Source of the DNA: an uncultured Verrucomicrobiota bacterium
GTDB lineage: Bacteria > Verrucomicrobiota > Kiritimatiellia > RFP12 > UBA1067
DNA: 6,598 nt
Direction of reading: 5' to 3'
NCBI GenBank assembly: GCA_947305825.1
Contig: CAMZET010000079.1
Span: 1-6,598 of the forward strand
Shown: positions 1 through 6,580 of the stretch, in pieces
How the letters are laid out: each line of letters begins with the position of its first letter
How positions within the stretch are numbered: the first letter of the stretch is position 1
The notes under the pieces: generated by a model
Told to the model about the DNA's origin: nothing
Seen by the model: only the letters and a program-made list of their open reading frames with translations
Database searches by the model: none
Program-made: the position numbers and the translations under genes

Positions 1-672
1 ATCATGTCCGCATGGCCCTCCTACCACAAGAACGACGCCTGCAAGGCGGCCCGTCCCGTCGAGAACATCACATACGAGCAGATTCGCGACAACGCCACTT
101 CCGCCGCGCCTGCAAACGAATCGTTCCTCGGGAAACTCCGCGCGAAGTTCAGCGACGCCTTCGCCTTCGACCTTCCCGGTGCCGCGCAGTGGGAATACGC
201 GTGCCGCGCAGGCAACGGGGACTACAAGTGGGGCGACGGCACCCCTATCTCGTCGTCGCTGAACGGCGCGGGCAACAACAAAGACTACGAAGACGTCGCC
301 TTCAACGAGATCGCCCGCAACGCCTACAACAACGCAATGGGGACATACTCTGCGGAGGCCGGCACGCTCGCCACGACGAGCGAGAATGTTGACACGACGT
401 GCGGCACGGCTCTCGTCGGCACCTACAGGCCGAACTCCTGGGGACTCTACGACATGCACGGCAACGTGTGGGAAATATGCCTCGACCAGTTCAGCGGAAA
501 CAACTCCAACCCGTATGTGGAAACGCCAACGCCAGCTACGGAAAAGGACAGCCATCCCTTGAAAGGCGGCAGTTTCCAGCGTGGACCGTTCCGCCACCGC
601 GCCGCGTTCCAGCTTAAAGGGGATCAGGCTGGACAGGACAGGGGCATCCGCGTAGCGTTGACGCTCGACTGA
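1..672 (+). CDS. SUMF1/FGE-fold (formylglycine-generating-enzyme-like) protein, C-terminal part
   Basis: The reading frame is open from the first base. I treat it as 5'-partial: ATG at 4 is only the first Met in view, and the N-terminal half expected of this fold (the MG...VT region) is missing. Recognisable blocks in order are a PVENITYEQIR segment (bases 55-90), the LPGAAQWEYACRAG core (172-213), GLYDMHGNVWE (442-474), KGGSF near 562-576 and a terminal RGIRVAL. These are hallmarks of the SUMF1/EgtB/PvdO superfamily, which includes formylglycine-generating enzymes that activate sulfatases, ergothioneine-type oxygenases and many catalytically uncertain proteins. After GGSF the sequence reads QRGPFRHR, without the two cysteines of true aerobic formylglycine-generating enzymes, so sulfatase activation is doubtful. 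The stop is TGA at 670-672 and the next gene begins 25 bases on. Fold assignment is firm; function is not. Confidence 0.88.
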   Translation: MMSAWPSYHKNDACKAARPVENITYEQIRDNATSAAPANESFLGKLRAKFSDAFAFDLPGAAQWEYACRAGNGDYKWGDGTPISSSLNGAGNNKDYEDVAFNEIARNAYNNAMGTYSAEAGTLATTSENVDTTCGTALVGTYRPNSWGLYDMHGNVWEICLDQFSGNNSNPYVETPTPATEKDSHPLKGGSFQRGPFRHRAAFQLKGDQAGQDRGIRVALTLD

Positions 673-697
673 CGCTCTGCCGCGAGGCGCAGCGGGA

Positions 698-1393
698 ATG
701 AAAGCGGAAAAGACAGGGAACACCGGAACGCCGCTGCAGATTGCGCTGGGATCAATCAAGGCAAACCGCGTTCCGATGGTCGCCTTGTGGGGCGTGGTGA
801 CGGCGCTCGCCGTCGCCTACTGGAATATCCCGGCCGTCGCGCATGCGCTTGCGCCCATCCGTGAATGGCAGGAGCACAATGGCTGGAAGGCTGCATTTGC
901 CACGCAGTTCGTCTTTTGCGGCGTGCTGCCTGCGTTGTTCCTCCGTTTCGTCGGCGAGATAAAAACGGAACACCCTCTGCTCAAATGCTTTCTGCAGTCG
1001 ATCTGGTGCGGGAGCTGGGGAATCGTCTACCGTTGGTTCTACGCTTTCCAGACGGCGATGTTCGGCAGTGGACACGACGTCGCAACGCTCCTCTTCAAGA
1101 CGGCCTTCGACGAGTTCGTGTTCGCGCCGCTTGCGAGCATCCCCGCGACATCGTTCTTCTTCCTGTGGATGGCGAGCGGTTTTTCCGTCCGAAAAGCCGT
1201 CGCGACATGCCGCAGAGGATACCTTCGCAGGGTCTACGTGCCGAATCTCATTTCCAACTGGGTGATTTGGATTCCCGCAGTCGCGGCGGTCTACGCCTTC
1301 GACCAGGATCTTCAGATACAGGTGCTTGGCTTCGTCTCGTGCTTCTGGGCGCTTGTGTGCCTGCAACTCGGCAAGCGTGCGGAGGGTCAATGA
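698..1393 (+). CDS. Multi-pass membrane protein, Mpv17/PMP22-like
   Basis: This 231-residue protein has several hydrophobic segments, roughly residues 26-44, 66-85, 100-120, 140-160, 186-200 and 207-222, so it should sit in the inner membrane. It has no export signal. The C-terminal half follows the order and spacing of the Mpv17/PMP22 family (mostly known from mitochondria and peroxisomes, role unsettled, possibly channels). YRWFYAFQ (111-118) corresponds to the family's GPxxHxWY block, KTAFDEFVFAP (134-144) to KxxxDQxxxAP, and P182-x4-NW-x4-P193 to the WPxxQxxNFxxVP block, again with 11 residues between the prolines. FW followed four residues on by L (216-222) matches the closing IWNxYLS. 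The consensus DQ is DE here. ATG 698 has only a weak GAGG ribosome site about 10 bases upstream. The stop overlaps the start of the regulator gene (ATGA), implying translational coupling. The family call rests on recalled motifs and is inference. Confidence 0.6.
   Translation: MKAEKTGNTGTPLQIALGSIKANRVPMVALWGVVTALAVAYWNIPAVAHALAPIREWQEHNGWKAAFATQFVFCGVLPALFLRFVGEIKTEHPLLKCFLQSIWCGSWGIVYRWFYAFQTAMFGSGHDVATLLFKTAFDEFVFAPLASIPATSFFFLWMASGFSVRKAVATCRRGYLRRVYVPNLISNWVIWIPAVAAVYAFDQDLQIQVLGFVSCFWALVCLQLGKRAEGQ
1381..1386 (+). promoter_or_regulatory. Shine-Dalgarno site for the XylR-like regulator
   Basis: GGAGGG lies just before ATG 1390, inside the last codons of the membrane-protein gene. It supports starting the regulator at 1390 rather than at the far-upstream in-frame ATG at 865, which would run out of frame through the membrane-protein gene. 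The spacing to the start is short (about 3-4 bases). Confidence 0.6.
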
Positions 1394-2556
1394 AGACAAA
1401 GACCGTTCTCTATGTCGACATGTGGAAAGGCGAGTGGGTTCAGGCGCTGAAACTGTCCGGGATAAACCGCTATGCCCACAAGCTCGCCTGGCGCATAATT
1501 CCGATTTCGGAAGAGATGTCACGCCCGAAATCGCTCGCGGGAGTGCTTTCGCGCCTGAATCCGGCAGGCTGCATCGTCGAGTGCTCTGCGGCGCACGACG
1601 ACCTTCCGCCCAGTCTTTTCGGCAAGATTCCGACGGTCTACCTCGATTGCCAGCCTTCGCTCTACGGCTCCAAGGCGACGAAGATCATCCACGACAATGC
1701 TGCGACGGTGCGACTGGCGTTCCATGAGCTTTCGGTGAACCTTCCGAGCGCCTATGCGGTTGTCGGATACCGCAACAGGCGCCCATGGTCGACAACCCGG
1801 GAAAAGACCTTTCGGACAATCGCCGAAGAATCCGGGAAGCCCTGTGCCGTATTCAGGCGACGGACGGAATCAGACGAAGCGCGCGCATGGCGTCTCGCGC
1901 AGTGGGTCGCGGCACTTCCGGCGAAAACGGCGATTTTCGCGGCAAACGACGTGACAGCATCAGAAGTCGTGGCGGCCTGCAGACGCTGCGGACGCAAAAT
2001 CCCTTCGGAGATAACGCTGACAGGCGTTGACAACATCGAGGCGATCTGCGAAACCGCCACCACGAAACTGTCGAGCATCCAGATCGATTTCGAACTGGCC
2101 GGATACCGGGCCGCAAAGGCCCTGGACGAGCTGATGGTGCGAGGCAGACGCAAAAAAACCGGGCCGGAGTTATTCGGTCCGATGATGCCGGTCAGGCGTG
2201 AATCCACGCTCGGCTACGGACGCCGCTACGAGCCGCGCATACTCCAGGTTGTTGAAAAGATACGGCGCGAGGCTTTGAACGGGTTGACGGCGCGCGATGC
2301 GATGGCAGGGATAATAGGGTCGCGCCGGCTCTTCGAGATGCGTTTTCGCGAAGCAATGGGCCACGGCGTCCTCGACGAAATCCTTCACGTGCGCCTTGAA
2401 CACGTCTGCCGACTTCTGGCCGAAACCGACACTCCGATTGGCGCGATTGCCGATTTCTGCGGTTTCAACGACAATTCCACTCTCGCAAAACTCTTCCGGC
2501 GCCGCTTCGGATGCTCTCTTCTCGCTTGGCGCAAGGCCAACAGGAGAAAGCCATGA
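1390..2556 (+). CDS. XylR-like transcriptional regulator (sugar-binding-type sensor + AraC-family DNA-binding domain)
   Basis: The 388-residue protein is close in length to E. coli XylR (about 390). It opens with TVLYVDMWKG..., typical of the XylR sensor with no N-terminal LacI helix-turn-helix. The periplasmic-binding-protein-like sensor continues through FAANDVTASEVVAACRRCGRKIP to GVDN (212-215), LSSIQIDFELAGYRAA and a VRREST segment. The C-terminal AraC domain covers roughly residues 283-380. Its first helix-turn-helix starts near L299 and its second is IGAIADFCGFND with F-RRRFG following (from I350). Known relatives bind a sugar in the sensor half, dimerise and activate neighbouring catabolic genes. 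The ligand cannot be read from sequence. It overlaps the membrane-protein gene by 4 bases and lies 97 bases upstream of a secreted glycoside hydrolase, its likeliest target. Family assignment is strong; target and ligand are inferred. Confidence 0.93.
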   Translation: MKTKTVLYVDMWKGEWVQALKLSGINRYAHKLAWRIIPISEEMSRPKSLAGVLSRLNPAGCIVECSAAHDDLPPSLFGKIPTVYLDCQPSLYGSKATKIIHDNAATVRLAFHELSVNLPSAYAVVGYRNRRPWSTTREKTFRTIAEESGKPCAVFRRRTESDEARAWRLAQWVAALPAKTAIFAANDVTASEVVAACRRCGRKIPSEITLTGVDNIEAICETATTKLSSIQIDFELAGYRAAKALDELMVRGRRKKTGPELFGPMMPVRRESTLGYGRRYEPRILQVVEKIRREALNGLTARDAMAGIIGSRRLFEMRFREAMGHGVLDEILHVRLEHVCRLLAETDTPIGAIADFCGFNDNSTLAKLFRRRFGCSLLAWRKANRRKP

Positions 2557-2582
2557 ATTCGTTTCGGCGCGTTTTCGCAAAC

Positions 2583-2611
2583 ATCACAACAGCGCTTTAT
2601 TCTGGTACAAT
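2583..2611 (+). promoter_or_regulatory. Probable sigma70-type promoter with extended -10, upstream of the glycoside hydrolase
   Basis: The -10 element is TACAAT (2606-2611, five of six consensus bases), preceded by TGG, which makes an extended -10 (TGGTACAAT, 2603-2611). A -35 candidate ATCACA (2583-2588, four of six) sits 17 bases upstream. Transcription would start near 2618 and leave a leader of about 36 bases before ATG 2654. The element lies in the only sizeable gap inside the gene run and is AT-rich against GC-rich surroundings. It implies that the hydrolase and the next gene can be transcribed separately from the regulator. Confidence 0.6.
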
Positions 2612-2642
2612 ATGCAGACAAGACATCAATACGGGAAAGGAC

Positions 2643-2646
2643 GGAG
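2643..2646 (+). promoter_or_regulatory. Shine-Dalgarno site for the glycoside hydrolase
   Basis: GGAG lies 7 bases before ATG 2654 and is preceded by another purine run (AAAGGAC). The good spacing, followed at once by a signal peptide, fixes the start at 2654 rather than at in-frame ATGs further upstream, which fall within the regulator gene or before the promoter. Confidence 0.7.
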
Positions 2647-2653
2647 AAATCCA

Positions 2654-4795
2654 ATGAAGATTGCGGCAAAATGCCTGACGGTCTCAATGGCGCTGTTCGC
2701 CGCGTTCATCGCCGAGGCGGCGGCTGAATCCGCCCGGCCGTCCTACCGTCCCGTGGAAACGCCGACGGACGTGGTCGGCAAGGCCACGGGCTTTTTCCAC
2801 ACGGAGCGAATCGACGGGCGAGATTGGATTGTGGATCCGGCAGGGCGCGGGCTGCTTCTGTGCGGCGTCGATTGGTGCTGGGCGAAAGGCATGTATTCCG
2901 AGAAGGCAGGCTGCTCGCCATACGGGAAGTTCGTGCGCGAAAACTATCCGAACATCGACGCCTGGGCGAAAGAAACGGACGAACGGCTGAAAAGCTGGGG
3001 CTTCAACTTTCTCGCCGTCGGCGCCTCGCCCGAGCTCGAGCATCGTTCTTTAGCGCACGCAAACGGTTCGGAGGCGCTGTATTTCTCGAACCATTTCTGC
3101 AGAGGCGGCGACCCGGAGCGGTGGATCGCGAAATCCCGCAACGCCCCGGGGACGCAATTCCCCAACGTGTTCCATCCGAAGTTTGCAGAAAGGTGCGCGG
3201 AACTTGCGCTCAAACGCTGCGCCCCGCACAGGGACGACCCATGGCTCGTCGGCTATTTCATCGACAACGAACTCGCATGGCGCGGCAACAACGAACGCGA
3301 CACCGGGCTATACGATCTGGTCGCCGCGCTCCCGCCGGAACACAGCGCGAGGAAGGCGCTCGAGGAATGGCGGACGGCAAAGAACGCGCAAAACGGCATC
3401 GATCCCGCGCTCAAGCGCGAGTTCGTCGCACTGGTGGCTGAACGCTACTTTTCGGCCATGTGCTCCGCAATTCGCAAGGCTGACCCAAACCATATGATTC
3501 TCGGATGCCGCTTCGCGGGTCTAGGCTACCCTCGCGAGATTCTCTCCGCCTGCGGCCGCCATTGCGACATCGTCAGCGTGAACGTCTATCCCTGGGCGGA
3601 TCTGGACAGGGGAGTCGTGCTGGCCAGACGCGCAGAGCCGCCGCTTGCGGATTCGTTGCGCCAATTCCACGAAATGACGGGCGGGAAGCCGATTCTGATG
3701 ACTGAATGGAGCTTCCCTGCGCTCGATTCCGGCCTTCCCTGCACATATGGCGGCGGTCAGCGCTTCAAAACCCAGGACGAAAGAGCTGTCGCTTCGGAGA
3801 TGCTCCTCAAGACGGTGCTGGCGCTCCCGTTCATGATCGGACACGACTATTTCATGTGGCAGGACGATCCTCCGCTCGGATTCAACAAGGATTTTCACGA
3901 AAACAGCAACTACGGACTCGTCAATCTGCACAACGAACCTTACGAAAAACTCGTCGAGATGTTTGCCAGGACGCATGCGAAGGCCGTGAAAATCCATCGC
4001 GAAGGGACTTCCTGCGAGGATGCGATCATCAGACCTCGTCCCGATCTCTGCGAGAAAAAGACTGTTTCAGCTTCCGAGCGCGAACGTTACTTCGCAAGAA
4101 AACCGCAGGCCGCCGAAGGTCCGAACGCGGTGAACTTCATTCCGCCTGCATCAAATGGACAATGGACGCTTGACAACGGAAAGGTGCGGATTTCCGGCCG
4201 CATCGGTTCCGGACTGATGGCGGACGAAATCGCCTTCGGCGGACGTCCGGCGGGGCGCTGGAGCGCGATGCTGGAACACCGGAAGGACGGTGCGATGCGC
4301 TGGACCGGCATGACGCGCGTCACAGAAGTCGATTTTTCACGCGACGCAGGGACTGGCATCGTCTCTGCGACCATACGCGCGGAGGGAGGTGGCGGCAGAC
4401 CGTTCGTAGCGATAACGACACGGCTTTCGCTTGCGCCGGGCGAAGAAGAAATACTCGCCGAAATCGTCAAGCTCGAAAACATCGGCGAAAACCCCATAGA
4501 CGTTCGCCATCTGATGATGAGACCGTTCGCCGCCGAAGAAAAGCCGGAGATCGACCACGAGGTGGTGCCGGATTTGTGGAAAGGGCCGGTGGAGAACTAC
4601 TGGATGCTTTCGGACGGTTCGCGTTTCGGAATCGCTTCGCGCGACCCAGGTGTCGAATCGGCCATTTTCTGGCTCAGACCGGACTCAAACATCCAGCATC
4701 CCGACGTCAGATGCCTTGGAACCACACCATTCACGCTTGCGCCGAAGACAGCATGGACGCCTCGGCTTCCGCTGGGGGCCCGGCTCAGGAGATAA
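2654..4795 (+). CDS. Secreted clan GH-A-like glycoside hydrolase (agarase/GH50-like flavour) with unassigned C-terminal beta domain
   Basis: The 713-residue protein starts with a Sec signal peptide: MK, a hydrophobic stretch, then an AEAAA-ES boundary near residue 24. The catalytic part (about 35-440) begins with WIVDPAGRGLLLCGVDW (58-74), the 'W-x-DP-x-G...G' entry seen in agarase-like and related TIM-barrel hydrolases. GYFIDNELAW (200-209) gives E206 as acid/base candidate, and the Asn before it is typical of clan GH-A. MTEWSF gives E351 as nucleophile candidate, and HDYFMWQDDPP (397-407) looks like a substrate-site loop. Residues about 493-713 form a beta-rich domain I do not recognise (LDNGKVRISGR near its start). 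Such enzymes cleave polysaccharide or oligosaccharide bonds outside the cytoplasm with retention. The exact GH family and substrate are uncertain: GH50-like is inference, and GH42, GH5 or GH39 relatives are alternatives. It follows its own promoter and sits 16 bases before the nitrilase-GDPD gene. Confidence 0.85.
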   Translation: MKIAAKCLTVSMALFAAFIAEAAAESARPSYRPVETPTDVVGKATGFFHTERIDGRDWIVDPAGRGLLLCGVDWCWAKGMYSEKAGCSPYGKFVRENYPNIDAWAKETDERLKSWGFNFLAVGASPELEHRSLAHANGSEALYFSNHFCRGGDPERWIAKSRNAPGTQFPNVFHPKFAERCAELALKRCAPHRDDPWLVGYFIDNELAWRGNNERDTGLYDLVAALPPEHSARKALEEWRTAKNAQNGIDPALKREFVALVAERYFSAMCSAIRKADPNHMILGCRFAGLGYPREILSACGRHCDIVSVNVYPWADLDRGVVLARRAEPPLADSLRQFHEMTGGKPILMTEWSFPALDSGLPCTYGGGQRFKTQDERAVASEMLLKTVLALPFMIGHDYFMWQDDPPLGFNKDFHENSNYGLVNLHNEPYEKLVEMFARTHAKAVKIHREGTSCEDAIIRPRPDLCEKKTVSASERERYFARKPQAAEGPNAVNFIPPASNGQWTLDNGKVRISGRIGSGLMADEIAFGGRPAGRWSAMLEHRKDGAMRWTGMTRVTEVDFSRDAGTGIVSATIRAEGGGGRPFVAITTRLSLAPGEEEILAEIVKLENIGENPIDVRHLMMRPFAAEEKPEIDHEVVPDLWKGPVENYWMLSDGSRFGIASRDPGVESAIFWLRPDSNIQHPDVRCLGTTPFTLAPKTAWTPRLPLGARLRR

Positions 4796-4799
4796 TGAC

Positions 4800-4804
4800 G
4801 GAGG
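4800..4804 (+). promoter_or_regulatory. Shine-Dalgarno site for the nitrilase-GDPD gene
   Basis: GGAGG with a 7-base spacer to ATG 4812 lies entirely in the 16-base gap after the hydrolase stop codon. It decides the start: the longer in-frame extension to 4650 would overlap the hydrolase gene and bury the signal peptide. Confidence 0.8.
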
Positions 4805-4811
4805 ACGCGAA

Positions 4812-6494
4812 ATGAAGTCGACAGCAGGTTTTTGCGCGGCAGCCATTGCACTTTCGGCATTTGCCGGAAGTGCACGGGCGAAGGAATTGAAGTTTGCCGT
4901 CATTCAGACGCCCTATCCGATGGATGCTGCGAAGGTGGAAGAATGCGTCGAGTGGGAACTTGACGCTCTCGCAAAATGCGGTGACGATCTGGATGTGATT
5001 GTCCTCCCCGAGGCGAGCGACCGTCAAGCGAGAATGAAGACGAAGGAAGAGGCCTTCGGAGCCGCAAGGAAATTCGGACCGAAGCTGCTCGCCGCATGCT
5101 CGGAGACGGCAAAGAGATGCAACGCAGCGGTCTTCGTGAATGCGCTTGATTTTTCGCGTGGCGAGGCGCCGCGCAACACGACGTTTGCATTCGCCAGAGA
5201 CGGTTCCCTTGCAGGCAAATACGACAAGCGACATCTTACCGCCGGCGAATGGAGGAGAATGCAATACGATTCTTCCTACATGTGGGAATGGAGCGAGCCG
5301 GAGATCTTGGAGATCGACGGCGTAAGGTACGCCTTCCTGACGTGCTACGATTTCTACTTCTATGAAGCGTTCGCCAATATCGCCCGCTACAAGCCGGATG
5401 TGATAATCGGATGCTCTCACCAACGGAGCGATCCGCACAGCGTCATTGAGACGATCGGCAGATTCGTCGCCTACAATACAGGCGCGTATCTCGTGCGCTC
5501 TTCGGTCTCAATGGGCGAAGAGGCAAAAGTGGGCGGTTGTTCTATGATCGTCGCGCCGTCCGGCGAGATGCTCGGAAACATGTACAACCGCACGGGCATG
5601 CTGACGGCGAAGTTCGATCCGAAGAAGAAATTTCTCAAGCCCATGGGATTCGGCAATCCACCCGGGCTTCCTTCCGAGTACGTCGAAGCGGGACGACGCC
5701 CGTGGCAGTATCGCCCCGCCGGAAGCGCGGTCATCCCCGGATTCGAAAACGCGCCGGCGAAACGGCTCTGCGCGCATCGGGGCTTCTCGACAATCGCGCC
5801 GGAGAACGGCATGGCGGCATTCGGCGCGGCCGTTGCGCTCGGGGCGCAGGAAATAGAGTTCGATCTCCTGTGGACGAAAGACGGCGAAATAGTCTCAGTC
5901 CACGATGTCACTCTGGAGCGCGTTTCCAACGGCGCGGGGCGCGTGTTCGACCACACATTGGCAGAACTCCAGCAGTTCGATTTCGGCGTGAAAACGGGTC
6001 GTCATTTCAGGGGGACGCGGATCGTCAAGTTTGAGGACATCCTCGCCAAATTCTCTCAGCATGTCATAATGAACATCCACCTGAAAGACCTTGGCCGCGC
6101 TTGGGACGAGGAGCTTGCAAAGAAGGTGATACGCCTCATCGACGCATACGATGCGCGCAAACATGTCTATTTCATGACTTCAAACGGAGCTGTGCAGGAC
6201 CAGTTCGCGCGCCTCGCCCCTGACATCCCGCGCTGCATGGGCAATGCCGGGCTCGACAACAAGTCTTCGCCGGACATTGTCGACAGGGCTCTCAAGCACA
6301 AGTGCCAAATGGTGCAGCTCTGCAAGCCTTATTTCGACAAGGCGCTGGTCGACAAGGCGAAAGCGGCGGGCTTGCGCATAAACGTCTTCTGGTCCGACGA
6401 CCCTGAAGAGGCAAAGCGCTTTTTCGAAATGGGCTGCGACACGATTCTCACAAACGACTACCAGCCCATAACAGCGGCCACAGGAGTGAAGTGA
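4812..6494 (+). CDS. Secreted nitrilase-superfamily amidohydrolase fused to glycerophosphodiester phosphodiesterase (GDPD)
   Basis: This is one uninterrupted 560-residue frame. A signal peptide (1-23) ends in A21-R-A23. Residues about 26-308 are a carbon-nitrogen hydrolase domain with the full Glu-Lys-Cys set: E67 in VLPEAS, K139 in GKYDKRHL, C178 in LTCYDFYFYEA. It closes with APSGEMLGN and RRPWQYR. Residues about 319-553 are a GDPD barrel: AHRG...APEN (H322, R323, E331), then E-x-D (E349, D351), KDG and HD (H364), ending in a GCDTILTND block. Nitrilase-type domains hydrolyse amides, nitriles or carbamoyl groups; GDPDs release an alcohol and a glycerophosphate-type product from phosphodiesters. 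The position where GDPDs usually have IEIK reads NIHLK (H423), so one metal ligand is changed. Both activities should be extracytoplasmic. The substrate is unknown. The gene lies 16 bases after the hydrolase and was probably co-transcribed. The two domain calls are strong. Confidence 0.93.
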   Translation: MKSTAGFCAAAIALSAFAGSARAKELKFAVIQTPYPMDAAKVEECVEWELDALAKCGDDLDVIVLPEASDRQARMKTKEEAFGAARKFGPKLLAACSETAKRCNAAVFVNALDFSRGEAPRNTTFAFARDGSLAGKYDKRHLTAGEWRRMQYDSSYMWEWSEPEILEIDGVRYAFLTCYDFYFYEAFANIARYKPDVIIGCSHQRSDPHSVIETIGRFVAYNTGAYLVRSSVSMGEEAKVGGCSMIVAPSGEMLGNMYNRTGMLTAKFDPKKKFLKPMGFGNPPGLPSEYVEAGRRPWQYRPAGSAVIPGFENAPAKRLCAHRGFSTIAPENGMAAFGAAVALGAQEIEFDLLWTKDGEIVSVHDVTLERVSNGAGRVFDHTLAELQQFDFGVKTGRHFRGTRIVKFEDILAKFSQHVIMNIHLKDLGRAWDEELAKKVIRLIDAYDARKHVYFMTSNGAVQDQFARLAPDIPRCMGNAGLDNKSSPDIVDRALKHKCQMVQLCKPYFDKALVDKAKAAGLRINVFWSDDPEEAKRFFEMGCDTILTNDYQPITAATGVK

Positions 6495-6525
6495 TTGGAA
6501 GGTTCTAAAGAACAACGAAACCAAT
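6494..6525 (+). other. Weak inverted repeats just after the nitrilase-GDPD stop codon
   Basis: An outer ATTGG/CCAAT pair (6494-6498 and 6521-6525) encloses an inner GTTC/GAAC hairpin with a TAAA loop (6502-6513). The stems are short, asymmetrically spaced and lack a following T-run. This is at best a weak RNA structure at the end of the transcript and not a standard intrinsic terminator. Confidence 0.25.
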
Positions 6526-6554
6526 AGCCGAAAGGGAATGAAGGGTCAGAGCTC

Positions 6555-6580
6555 ATTGATACAGTAAAATTGATACAGTA
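6555..6580 (+). repeat. Tandem 12-base direct repeat ATTGATACAGTA
   Basis: Two exact copies (6555-6566 and 6569-6580) are separated by AA, a period of 14 bases. They lie in the gene-free tail (6495-6598) and are AT-rich compared with the rest of the window. The second copy contains the -35 candidate of the element at the right edge, so they may be regulator-binding half-sites, or a chance duplication. Confidence 0.75.

Noticed and set aside
865..1389. In-frame upstream extension of the regulator (to ATG 865)
   Set aside because: It would overlap the membrane-protein gene in another frame. The protein similarity and the GGAGGG site both begin at 1390.
752..1522. 256-residue reverse-strand open frame
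   Set aside because: It lies opposite the membrane-protein gene and the start of the regulator. It is arginine-rich and low in recognisable motifs, as expected of a GC-rich antisense shadow.
4795..4815. Six-codon ORF (M-T-E-D-A-K) bridging the hydrolase stop (TAATG) and the nitrilase-GDPD start (ATGA)
   Set aside because: The overlaps at both ends are neat and AGGAG lies just upstream, so it could aid coupling. However, the spacing is too short and the sequence more simply is the Shine-Dalgarno region of the next gene.
4785..5438. 217-residue reverse-strand open frame
   Set aside because: It is antisense to the well-supported nitrilase domain, with no motifs or ribosome site; a shadow.
6494..6525. 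Intrinsic terminator after the last gene
   Set aside because: The inverted repeats are short and no T-run follows; kept only as a weak structure.
6538..6567. Nine-codon ORF after AAGGGA in the right-hand tail
   Set aside because: It is too short, with no recognisable sequence, and it runs through the direct repeat. A leader peptide cannot be supported.
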